Shown piece after piece: positions 11,801 through 20,218 of a stretch of 64,000 bases of DNA. Source of the DNA: Sialis fuliginosa (Eukaryota > Arthropoda > Insecta > Megaloptera > Sialidae); contig OY540819.1 in NCBI GenBank assembly GCA_961205875.1, positions 622,501 through 686,500 of the forward strand, read 5' to 3'. A program made the translations under genes and the position numbers. The notes under the pieces are model-generated. The model ran no database searches. It saw only the letters and a list, made by a program, of their open reading frames with translations, and had not been told where the DNA came from. Within the stretch, counting starts at the first letter, position 1; every line of letters starts with the position of its first letter.

Positions 11801-14800
11801 GAAAATAGTTAACAAATTAATAACTTTTGTTAAAATCATCCAAATGACTCGTAATTAGCGTCAAATTGTTCCTGAGGTTCCAAAGAATAATGACCAACCA
11901 TAATTTAAAAAAATATTAATCGTTTAATTAATAAAAATCGCTAATGTTTAAGGGTAAGTAACATAATTTTTTGAAAAACTACCCTTTCACTAAAATTTAA
12001 ATAAAAACACCAGGGTTAAATATTTTTTAGTGAAACGAATTGATTCTTATAGATTTTGAACCGGAGAATTCGAAAAAAATAACCCGGACTAGCGAAAAGT
12101 GTTGCAACACCCTTAAAATGGGCTTTAAAGGTGAAAAGCCCTTTTCCAACCGTTTTTACAAATTATCACAAAATCTAAAGCAACGATGGTGTATTTTTAT
12201 GATTGATATATGTTCAGGACACTTAGACGAATCGATTGTGACCACATATACTAAATTTGACCAAAAATTACGTCATTAAAAGGGCTTAAAAGACGTAAAA
12301 ATGCATCTTTTCTGGGAAAATAGTTTAAAAATTAATAACTTTTGTTAAAATCATCCAAATGACTCGTAACTAGGCTCAAATTATTCCTGAAGTTCCAAAG
12401 AATAATGACCAACCATAATTTAAACAAATATTAATCGTTTAATTAATAAAAATCGCTAATGTTTAAGGGTAAGTAACATAATTTTTTGAAAAACTACCCT
12501 TTCACTAAAATTTAAATAAAAACACCAGGGTTAAATATTTTTTAGTGAAACGAATTGATTCTTATAGATTTTGAACCGGAGAATTCGAAAAAAATAACCC
12601 GGACTAGCGAAAAGTGTTGCAACACCCTTAAAATGGGCTTTAAAGGTGAAAAGCCCTTTTCCAACCGTTTTTACAAATTATCACAAAATCTAAAGCAACG
12701 ATGGTGTATTTTTATGATTGATATATGTTCAGGACACTTAGACGAATCGATTGTGACCACATATACTAAATTTGACCAAAAATTACGTCATTAAAAGGGC
12801 TTAAAAGACGTAAAAATGCATCTTTTCTGGGAAAATAGTTTAAAAATTAATAACTTTTGTTAAAATCATCCAAATGACTCGTAACTAGGCTCAAATTATT
12901 CCTGAAGTTCCAAAGAATAATGACCAACCATAATTTAAACAAATATTAGTAGTTTAACCAATTAAAATCGCTAATGTTTAAGGGTAAGTGCATTTTTACG
13001 TCTTTTAAGCCCTTTGGAAGAGGTAATTTTTGACCAAATTTAGTATATGTGGTCACAATCGATTCGTCTAAGTGTCCTGAACATATATCAACCATAAAAA
13101 TATACCATCATCGCTTTAGATTTTGTGATAAATTGAAAAAACGGTTGGAAATAGGGTTTTCACCCTTAAACCCCATTTTTAAGGGTGTTGCACCACTTTT
13201 CGCTAGTCCGGGTTATTTTTTTCGAATTCTCCGGTTCAAAATCTATAAGAATCAATCATAAAATTGCTTGCCCTCGTAATTTCCTGTCAAAATGCTTCCT
13301 TTACTGGACTGAATCTATTATTTTGTTTGGAATAATGTAATTTTTTTTAATTGTATACAACACAAATTCAGTGTATTTCTAATCGCACTTGCACCCGTTC
13401 TAATAATTGAATATTATTTTGGGGGGTCTCATTTTGTTTGTATGTACAAATAGAAGGTATCTACCTTGGTTTCACTAAAAAATATACAACCCTGATGTTT
13501 TTATTTAAATTTTAGTAAAAAGATAGTTTTTCAAAAATTTACGTTACTTATCCTTAAACATTAGCGATTTTTATTAGTTAAACTATTAATATTTTTTTAA
13601 ATTATGGTTCATTATTATTCTTTGGAAATTCAGGAACAATTTGAGCCTAGTTACGAGTCATTTGGATGATTTTAACAAAAGTTATTAATTTTGAAACTAA
13701 TTTCCCCGAAAAGATGCATTTTTAAGTCTTTTAAGCCCTCTGGAAGAAATAATTTTTAACCAAATTTAGTATATGTGGTCACAATCGATTGGTCTGAGTG
13801 TCCTGAACATATATCAACCATAAAAATATACCATCATCGCTTTAGATTTTGTGTTAAATTGAAAAAACTGTTGGAAATGGGGTTTTCACCCTTAAACATC
13901 ATTTTTAAGGGAATTGCACCACTTTTTGCTAGTCCGGGTTATTTTTTTCGAATTCCCCGGTTCAAAATCTATAAGAATCAATCATAAAATTGCTTGCCCT
14001 CTTAATTTCCTGTCAAAATGCTTCCTTTACTGGACTATATAGCTACAATACGTATACCTATCATTGATTTTTAATTTACATGTATATAAATTATAAGTAA
14101 TATCTTTTCACGGGCCCCTTCTTGCTAAGAAATGTAAAATATTTTTTTACGACTACCAAAAAAAAAACTTTGTTTACTCGTTGCGTCGGGCTCCGTGCCA
14201 CCTCGCTAGAGCCCTGTCAGCCCCCTCTTGTGGGGGCCATATACCTATATGAAATGAAATATAATAGTATATAATTTTAATTATTTAATACATACATATG
14301 AAGTATTGTTTTAATTTGCTTTACTTTTATGTTACATATACATATATACTATCATTAATACATCCCTTATATCACCTATTTCTTTTCATCTAATACAATA
14401 ACATTGAAACAAGCAATCGTACTCGTCTTGTGTTGCAAAACTTTCCCACGCAAGAAAAGGTGCGCACGTCTTGCGAATATATTTCTTTTCGGGACGCATA
14501 TATCTTTGTTCATTTCTCTCTCTCTTATTATTTTGTGTATGATGATGAGAGTGCATCTCTTTTTATAGCCTTACCAAAAACGTGTATTATTTTCAAACAT
14601 TTGTGTGCATTTGTGATTGTTGAAACTATCTGTAATGTCCGGTATCATAAAGGACCTAACAAATTTGTTAGCTAACAAACACTTTCAACTGAGATATCAA
14701 ACTTATATGACAGTTCTTTTGGAGTTTGTTGATGACTTTGACAAGTTTCGCGCACGCGTTGAAGGTAAATACAAACGGTATTAAAACAGTGGTGATGTTA

Positions 14801-17800
14801 TGAAAATTATTTTGTACGGTCAAAGATGCCAACTGTGTTACAATTAATTGAAGTGTCACTGCTCTAAATTCCATAACTAATCCATAGATACTAGTACAGT
14901 ATTAATACCCCATTTGAATGTAATTGCTAGCTAACAAATTTTGTTAGGTCCTTTATAATACCGGGCATAACAGTCACAGAATCGAAATTAATTCGTTAGC
15001 TCTTGATACGATTTATATATATTTATATATACCTGTAATAGGTGACAACAAATTTTGTAATGTGATTTTATTTTTAGTTTTACTGGTGTTTTAAGCAGCA
15101 TATATTTACTACAAAATATCTGTGTGTTAGTGATAATATTTAGGTAAGTACCTACTACATAAATATATGTATATATTTTTATAACTAAATCAACGTTATA
15201 AAACGCATTTATTGTTTTTCAGAAAATTAAGGTGCGGTTTACTATAAATACTAAAAAATGTTCAATATTATTTCTTCAGACATATATATAATGTAAGTTT
15301 TTTTCATTTATTATTTCCTAATTGCAATTCTACTCAAAGTGACCCATGATATTTGTAATTAATGCGTCGTAGATATTTATTCTGAAATATTATATAAATT
15401 TTATAATTGTTTGCCTTATTTTTTGTTAGGGAAACAAAACGAAAGAGAAAATTACTATCTAAACTGTGTTCTCGACAATATAAGAGACGTTTAAAAGAAT
15501 TTTTACTTAATGAGCAGAGTCAAATTTTAAAAACAAAAAGAAAGGAAACAATTTTAAAAAATCAATCGCCTATCAATCAAGAAAAAGTAGTATTTCAAAA
15601 TACAATAAATACTTCTTATAATATGTTGGATACATTTAGTGACAAAGCGTGTGTACTAGATACTGAATTATTAAATAATCAATATGAACCATCACCTATA
15701 AGTGAACAACTGGCACAGTTTGCGGTAGAAAATATCATCAGTCATGCTCATTTAAATGGCATTTTAAAAATTTTACGCACTCATTCATGTTTTACAAATC
15801 TTCCTGCAACTTCTAGATCCCTTTTAAATACACCACGTAAAATAGTTATAAAGACTATAGAGCCAGGAAAATATTGCCATTTTGGCTTAAAAAATTATTT
15901 TAACATAGTTAAAATACGTAGTTACAGTACATATAATAAACGTATTTAACATACGTATATTGTACATATATTAAATTACATTAATTCTACGTAAGTTCAT
16001 AACGTAGATGTTCACGTAAAATTTACGTAATAAATATATATTTTAGCTGGACATTAAGCTCTTTTTTTAACCAAAAATATACATACTATTACATAAAATA
16101 TATGTAGATACAGCTTAATATTTATGTAAATTATATGTATGTTATACGTGAGTGTTGTGTGGGTAATAATTGATTTGTTATAAAATTTCGAATATTTAAA
16201 ATATTCTTTTTATAATAATTGATTTGTTATAAAATTTCGAATATTGTCGGATGTCTGCAAATTTCAGTATCATTTTATTTTATTTTATCTTAAAAATATT
16301 ATTATTATTATCATTATTATTAATTATTTTGTCATTTTATTATAAATATTAAATGAATTACTAGAATGACTTAAATGGTATGAATGAAAAAATTAGTAAG
16401 GTAGTAATTATCATTATTATTGTTATTATTTTCAGATGACCCCGAAGAATTGAGACAAAAAAACGAACATATATCGGAGAAGCGGATTCCACTTGTAAAA
16501 AGGCAAAGTCTTAAGACACCGCCAGCTACTTTATCAAAAAAACTTGAAAAAAATAAAGTTAACAAAAAGGTATGATATCAGTAAAGTATACGTTCAATAC
16601 TTAAAATATGTAGAAACTAATAATTTGTTAACTGTACAATTACTAAAAGGTAATTATGCTGTCTAATTTTTATACGTTAAAATCAATTATCATAATATAG
16701 ATATTTGTCGACATCTGACAGTTTGTAATTTTTCTCAAGTTAACGAATTATTATCAAAAAAAAAAAAAAATAATAACGAAAAGCAGTTTAGTTTTAAAAA
16801 ATCAGAACTTGGGCTATTGTTAATAAACTTTTTGTAAATATAATTGGTCCATAAAAAATCATCATAAAAATTACTAAGCGTTTACGAACTTAAATATTGT
16901 AAATTGTAGATAAATTCACGGAATGTCAAAAATCCATCGCTAGACGCTGATTTATTAGCAGACCAATATTATGAACTGATGGATGGAGTCGATGGTATCG
17001 ACAATTTAAATAATAAATATGATGATAGAAATGGTTCAGAAGATCCAGATGGTTCCGGTATCTCTCGTCATTCACCAACAATCACACCAGAACGTGAACA
17101 AGCTTCTCCTTTATCTCGCCGTGACCATATTTTGCAGCAAAATAAAATAGCTCACTCACTTGACAATTTAGAAAAAACCACTGCTGCTAATAGTAAAAAA
17201 ATTGAACAAGTAAGGAGAGGACTTGTAACCAAAGATGACCTAAATGAAGCTTTAGAGAGACATGCAGATAGAATACGAGTTTATAATAAAGAAAATGAGT
17301 GTCAAGCTGAAGAACCTGACTTTACTGCAGATCACAAGGTGAATAATTTATTTTCAATCAAAATTTTGTTTATTATTATTAATTTTGCATATAGATTCAG
17401 TACTTTATTGCGAAAACTCCTCATGTATTCAATGCTCAGCTAGTTATTAATGTTGCTAACCGATCCAATCATTATTATTAGCTGAGTTTTTATATAGATA
17501 CAAATAGCCTCTTTCCATTTATATATAATGCCATAATTATTGAAATCATTCATAAATTCCGAACTTTTTTTAAAACAAGAGTCATTCGTAATTTTTTAAT
17601 TATTTCATCTTTTAAATTTTTTTTAAATTCAGTACCTACAATTTAATTTATCGAACTTTTAATTTATTGATTTTGTCTCAGGTTAAAATATTAGATGATT
17701 TTGTGATGGATTACAGTTCATATTACTCAGCAATAAATGCTAAGCGGAATTCAACGCGAGCAAAAAAAGTAATGGCTCAATTTTGGCCAGAAAATGTACG

Positions 17801-18290
17801 GTTGCAATTACTTGTTGAATATGACAAAGAAAAACCTGATATGCGTATTGTGACGGATAAAGAATATCTTCGGTTACTTGGTAAATAAAAAATAATTTCG
17901 GACTCTGGTTAAAAAAATTAATTAAAAACCATTGATAATGTTAATTTTCTATAGGAAAAAAAATTCATGAGTATTGAAAATATTCAGGTGTTGAGAAAAA
18001 TTCAAATTTTACTATTGCCTATACTTTTTATTTCGTTTTTTTAATCAAGGAAGAAATGATAATAAATTATTAATTAAATGAATTTATTAATAAATCATGA
18101 AATTGGAATATTTGAATAAGGTTCTTCATTTTCAGATATTCTGGCTAAACTGGATAAAATTCAAAAAATACCAGTTTTCCAATCGGACGATCGACCTCAT
18201 TCTAACATAAGAATATGGGTATCACAGTGGTTAAGATCTATTAAATATAGTACCAAGAAAATTCAACACGAAACGAGAACTGGATCTTAA
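5819..18290 (+). CDS. Five-exon gene of element A, unknown function (candidate accessory transposition protein)
   Basis: Exons are 5819-6020, 16436-16569, 16910-17338, 17682-17880 and 18136-18290 (TAA at 18288-18290). Every junction has a GT donor and an AG acceptor, and the phases match throughout (phase 1, 0, 0, 1), giving about 372 codons with no internal stop. The start ATG is at 5819. The product is hydrophilic: a basic N-terminus (MSVLRKYVLTKHAMASK), a lysine-rich exon 2 product, an acidic/Ser-Pro middle, a probable coiled coil in exon 3 (IAHSLDNLEKTTAANSKKIE) and a Trp-containing C-terminal part (MAQFWPENVRLQL). I do not recognise the family. Exon 1 recurs inside copy 2, a TIR- and TSD-bounded transposon copy, so the gene belongs to the element. 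By position it resembles the second gene of plant CACTA elements, a subterminal-repeat binder, but that role is inference. Intron 1 carries the 10-kb element B, yet its splice sites remain intact. Confidence 0.7.
6306..6457 (-). mobile_element. Penelope-like element terminal fragment
   Basis: This 150-bp piece matches the terminal repeat of the Penelope-like element at 62050-63446. It shares the ACAAACTTGTTTGTTTAAAC arm and the segment from AGAGGAAACCGCAAG to ATCGTCAGGC. No coding part remains. It interrupts the subterminal repeats of element B. Confidence 0.75.
6524..6683 (-). repeat. 3' LTR of the Ty3/gypsy element
   Basis: This 160-bp LTR has minus-strand ends TGTTATG...AATA. It is identical to 10713-10872 and is preceded on the coding strand by a polypurine tract at about 6685-6697. 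Confidence 0.9.
6785..10684 (-). CDS. gag-pol: Ty3/gypsy Gag-Pol polyprotein (Mag/K02A2.6-like)
   Basis: This is one uninterrupted frame of 1299 codons. The order is Gag (about residues 1-225), two CCHC-type zinc knuckles (CSVCGFRNHNSSEC near 231 and CKKCSMKGHLASMC near 255), an aspartic protease (FEIDTGSAQNI near 335), reverse transcriptase with FLDDLL near 620, RNase H (TVDACAVG near 760), and integrase. The integrase has an HHCC zinc-binding segment (HSTHMG, CEAC) and a D,D,E core (HVDFLGPF, SDRGTQF, NGQAESAVK). Gag and Pol are in the same frame with no frameshift site, unlike many gypsy elements. The first ATG is at 10684. A second in-frame ATG eight codons in (MARSGKKTQ) is an equally good start. 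All catalytic motifs are present and no stop or frameshift was seen, so the copy could encode functional enzymes. No env-like frame follows. Confidence 0.95.
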   Translation of the reverse strand: MCILEYTMARSGKKTQVELNQDGNENTSVISSESRIMGKINDFNHKVNDFTVFEARTTNFYNANRITNEVIKRSCFLNALVEETYLLLRNLCIPETPETKSYEELLCILGKHCKPVKTYYAARLKFYAANKEFGESVNDWAARLQSLASNCGFNTELNVVLCDKFVAGMTVSAIQDRLFEEDATKANWSRLLEISVNKEAALRHRLRTSEKVHSISSEVAVNRIEDQTSSKKPKCSVCGFRNHNSSECRYKSYICKKCSMKGHLASMCKIKLVKNFNKLKVSNKAGTSNKYLTEEISEEISENFYHINPINNNISLEPICLMLKCNNIDIQFEIDTGSAQNIINKSLYDRYFNNIKIHKDCINLKDYLGRLISPVGKMYVDITFNDKVFKNISILIFEKGGPPILGRNLINILNIKLVYDVDQVNNMGTLPSDIEHLCKEYKDVFSSKLGTFNKSKINLVLKENSKPKFFKPRPIPFSLKKKVEDEIDKQVELGVLVPVETSEWGTPIVPIPKSDGSIRICGDFKVTLNPCLELAKHPLPRIEYLFEILQGGEEFTKLDLRQAYEQVSLTEESQKLVTLSTHKGLFKSTRLCFGINSAPSLFQQMMESILVKIPGVACFLDDLLITGRNSQEHLDRLLRVLNVLKECGLTIKLEKCQFFQPSVTYLGHVINKNGISMTKERLEAAAPNNVNELRSFLGSINYYGKFLPNLASILHPLYNLLHKGIRWNWTDKCEIAFKKAKEMLVSDKVLDHYDINKPINLTVDACAVGISAMISHVYPGGEEKPIAFASKVLNSAQRNYAQIEREALAVIFGLKKFNQYLFGRNFQLTTDNKPLLTIFGDKKGIPELAASRLQRWAIILSCYNYEIKYVPSAKNRADWLSRMPVSKADTEKSDFCYLKYFEESQFNLDCSKIKRETERDPILSKVTKFILTGWPDIKYSKELQPYAIRRNELTVEQGCILWGYRVVPPSKFHNMILNELHSTHMGIVKMKNLARSYVWWPNLNQNVETLARSCEACIPFKASPPKANLKVFNWPNKIWYRLHVDFLGPFCNKYFLIIVDAHSKWIECFIMNSISSTSTINKFRECFSRFGLPVEITSDRGTQFTSDEIQNYYKANGIKSLIGAPYHPSSNGQAESAVKIIKNCILRARQQKGTEELSLVINRFLHYYRNTVHSATGESPAKLLLNKQIRCKLDRITPSTENVVLANQYKQIINYKGKRNIMFDIDDTVLVKDYRFKRPTWTKAKIIQILGSHLYIVKTIDNFEWKRHVDQICTYNIGAVPPAIDSQDSLIEEGDDETN
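10713..10872 (-). repeat. 5' LTR of the Ty3/gypsy element
   Basis: This LTR is identical to 6524-6683. The primer-binding-like sequence lies immediately left of it on the plus strand (about 10698-10710). The TSD ATTAC follows at 10873-10877. Confidence 0.9.
10878..11170. repeat. 61-bp tandem array of element B subterminal repeats
   Basis: Four to five head-to-tail units of about 61 bp are present, each containing TTATACGTAAATATTACATA and ACAAACACCTTAAAAAA, with a near-palindromic ATACGTATTTTTTAATA core. A further unit lies left of the gypsy insertion (6458-6523), which shows the array was split by the retrotransposon. Confidence 0.85.
11461..14037. repeat. Foldback/tandem repeat cluster with 515-bp units
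   Basis: The cluster is bounded by CCCAGTCAAGGAAGCA on the left and the inverse TGCTTCCTTTACTGGAC on the right. It contains two near-identical 515-bp direct units (12030-12544 and 12545 onward) and inverted copies of the same core at 11519-11731, 13049-13310 and 13775-14037. Small open frames of 70-79 codons in the units overlap in both orientations and show no domain, so they are treated as noncoding. An internal end at about 13310 repeats the right terminus, so at least two elements were joined or one was amplified. Confidence 0.75.
14038..14638. other. Element B internal sequence, with a GC-rich insert near 14109-14231
   Basis: This is AT-rich element B sequence with a GC-richer block (CACGGGCCCC ... 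TGTGGGGGCC) of about 120 bp that looks like an insertion but has no clear inverted ends. An 81-codon frame at 14430 has no recognisable feature and is not annotated as a gene. Confidence 0.4.
14639..14968. mobile_element. Small MITE with about 40-bp inverted repeats
   Basis: CCGGTATCATAAAGGACC at the left matches, inverted, GGTCCTTTATAATACCGG at the right, continuing through the GTTAGCTA region. The internal sequence is noncoding. A clear TSD could not be assigned. Confidence 0.7.
15258..15949 (+). pseudogene. 5' part of a second tnp2-like transposase in element B
   Basis: A short exon (ATG at 15258, ending at a GTAAGT donor near 15293) joins in phase to an exon starting after TTGTTAG at about 15416 and open to TAA at 15949. 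The product is about 190 residues: a Lys/Arg-rich N-terminus (TKRKRKLLSKL), a spacer, then a segment (ISHAHLNGILKILRTHSCF followed by LPATSRSLLNTPR and GKYCHFGLK) of the kind found near the N-terminus of insect tnp2-type transposases. The catalytic core that should follow is absent. The frame runs into the element's right subterminal sequence instead. This is therefore an internally deleted gene, or a short DNA-binding derivative that could still bind the ends. The distinction is not visible from sequence. Confidence 0.6.
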
Positions 18291-18486
18291 AATATTGTTA
18301 TAAGAGTTATTTACTTATAATCTAAATACGTTGATCTCATAGTTATAAACAAAAACTAAAATTCCAGAATTTGATATGCATAAGTACTGCTAATATATTT
18401 ATTCTCAAAAGTTCATGTCACTTTATTTATAATTTAAAAATTTAAAACATTTTGTTAACGTACTAAAATAAGCATTTTAATATTTA
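18291..18486. other. Sequence between exon 5 of the element A gene and copy 2
   Basis: This is AT-rich, probably 3' untranslated sequence plus the insertion flank. The last three bases (18484-18486, TTA) match the three bases after 36341 and form the TSD of copy 2. Confidence 0.5.
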
Positions 18487-19189
18487 CCCTGGCGGATTCG
18501 TGGTCACTGTAAAATCATCGTCAAACGACGGTCAAATCACCGTAAATTTACGGTACCGACAAATGAACGTCTTTTGACTGTCAAACAAGCGTCGTTTGAT
18601 GGTGAACGACAAGTGCCGTTGTGAAAATTTTCGACAATAACCGTATCGATGATGTTATGTGTGTGCATTGTATTTCAGCTGACTAGTTACCGTAAATTAA
18701 TAGGTAAATGACATTCCTTTAACAGTCATTGAGAAGTATAGGAATTGTCAAAAACCGATATCTTGGCGGTTCATTTAAAGTAATAAGTGAGTCGAATACT
18801 CGTCGATGGAGCGTATAGTGTCGGGAAGTGAGAAATTTTTCGTTAGTGAACTGTTGATCAGATACCGGTTAGATTTTTAAAATTAAAAAAATTGTCACTT
18901 ATAATTTTTATAAATTTTCGAATGTTGAATTATTTTCTTGAATTTTTTTTATGATAATTTAATTGATATGAGATTCTAAAAAATTCTAAAAAATCTTTTG
19001 TTACCAATATTTTTTTTCTGTTCATTAATTTATAACGAATGTTAATAAATTATAAATGAAGTTATTTATATCTTAAATTAACTAAAATAAAATAAACATA
19101 AAAAAAATACTTTATACTTACATAGTGTTCGTCTTATATTTCCTACTTTCTTATGAATGGCGTACAGAATCTTTTATATATTTAATATT

Positions 19190-20213
19190 AGTAGTGTATA
19201 TTGACGGTTTCTAAAACCGCCCTCCGCCCTGATCCAAGTTTCAAACCGCATCAGCGCCACCTGTTGGTGAAAAGCTGAACTAAAAGGTAGATTTGGTTCG
19301 TAGCTTCGCTAAATAAAATAGTTAAAAGTCCTTAAAAATGGTTCATCACTCCGCTAATTGGTTGAAAACTTCGCTAAAAATTTTCAAATCTGCGTGAAAT
19401 GGTTCAAAACTCTGCTAAAATGGTTCATAGCTTTGCTAAAAAGTATAAAAACTGCGTCAAATGGTTTAAAACTCCGCTATTACCATAGACTCACACCCAC
19501 CCTGCGCAGTCAAGATTCACACCACGACCTGTTGTCGAAAAGCTGAACTATCAAATCTTGAGAGCACGGTTCGCAACCCGACTAATTACACAGCTCTACT
19601 TTACCACACGCGGCGACAGGACCTGATTAGGGTGGAGAGTGCAAAAAATTCATTAAGGAAAAATTGAGGCCCCGAAATAAAAAAACTGCGCAAACGTTCG
19701 TGAGCATCGATAGGTATTAAGTGAAAATTGAGGCCCCAAAACAAAAAAAAAACAATTGCAAATGATCGTGCGCATCGATAGGCATTAAGTTAAATTTCAG
19801 CCCCCCGAAAAAAAAAGAAGCGCAACGGTTGTGCGCATCGATAGGCATTAAGTGAAAATTTGGGCCCCCCCGAAAAATAACATCCGGGGCCTAGGCCCAG
19901 GCCCGAGCCCGGCCTTCACATACACACCGTTTGGAATTGCATGATGTTGCGCAATATCCTATGACGTCATCATCATCACCGTAATATTCTATTTTTACAC
20001 TATGCTATACACAGGAATTCAATAACACAGTGTTTACATTAACCGTTTGCGATTAGGGGATTGCACAACAGAGTATGACATCATCACTTATGGAAAATTC
20101 TAGAAGAATGTGTTGTTCGGCTATATATACCAGTGCTTGAATTAATTTTAGTTAGTATTTCGATACATCTTGTGCTGGCTACTACTACTATAATTGTTAC
20201 AACTATAAAATTT
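19190..20213 (+). repeat. Polinton left terminal inverted repeat
   Basis: This roughly 1,025-bp repeat matches 33122-34146 inverted. It includes a degenerate array of about 24-bp units built on GGTTCA..(A)CTCCGCTA (19335-19480) and about four units of about 65 bp carrying GCATCGATAGG(C/T)ATTAAGT (19665-19860). The inner end holds a TATATATA box at 20122-20129, placing the polymerase promoter inside the repeat. Confidence 0.9.
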
Positions 20214-20218
20214 TAACA
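20119..20218 (+). promoter_or_regulatory. Probable promoter of the Polinton polymerase gene
   Basis: A TATATATA box at 20122-20129 is followed about 25 bp later by AGTTAGTA-like initiator sequence, and the first ATG comes at 20219. The same promoter is present inverted in the right repeat, where it would fire leftward with no gene directly behind it. Confidence 0.55.

Larger units (their letters stand above)
6204..16163 (+). mobile_element. Element B: 10-kb TIR transposon in intron 1 of the element A gene
   Basis: The ends are inverted: CCCACACAACAC at 6204 and GTGTTGTGTGGG ending at 16163, with matching TATACGTGAG inside. TA flanks both ends (6202-6203 and 16164-16165). A nearby duplicate of the flank at about 16192-16237 shows the uninterrupted site. 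Subterminal regions are rich in TACGTAAATATTAC-type words. Contents are a Penelope fragment, a Ty3/gypsy element, a 61-bp tandem array, a foldback cluster, a small MITE and the 5' exons of a second transposase. The copy is nonautonomous because that transposase is truncated. The superfamily is uncertain. The encoded N-terminal segment looks like that of insect tnp2-type transposases. Confidence 0.75.
809..18486 (+). mobile_element. Element A copy 1: CACTA/EnSpm-like DNA transposon with two divergent genes
   Basis: The left terminus is CCCTGGCGG at 809. The following 400 bp match 18487-18884 almost base for base, which defines the family. The subterminal region is dense in GTCAAA/TTTGAC and ACCGTAAA motifs in both orientations, as expected of CACTA-type subterminal binding sites. 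The element carries a minus-strand tnp2-like transposase and a plus-strand five-exon gene. Intron 1 of that gene is interrupted by element B. No right terminus like the one of copy 2 (CCGCTAGGG at 36341) is visible after exon 5, so the right boundary given is only where copy 2 begins. The true end was either lost or separated by later events. Confidence 0.7.

Noticed and set aside
12040..12794. Two identical 79-codon frames and related 70-codon frames
   Set aside because: They follow the 515-bp repeat units, occur in both orientations, and show no domain or start context. Identity is explained by the DNA duplication.
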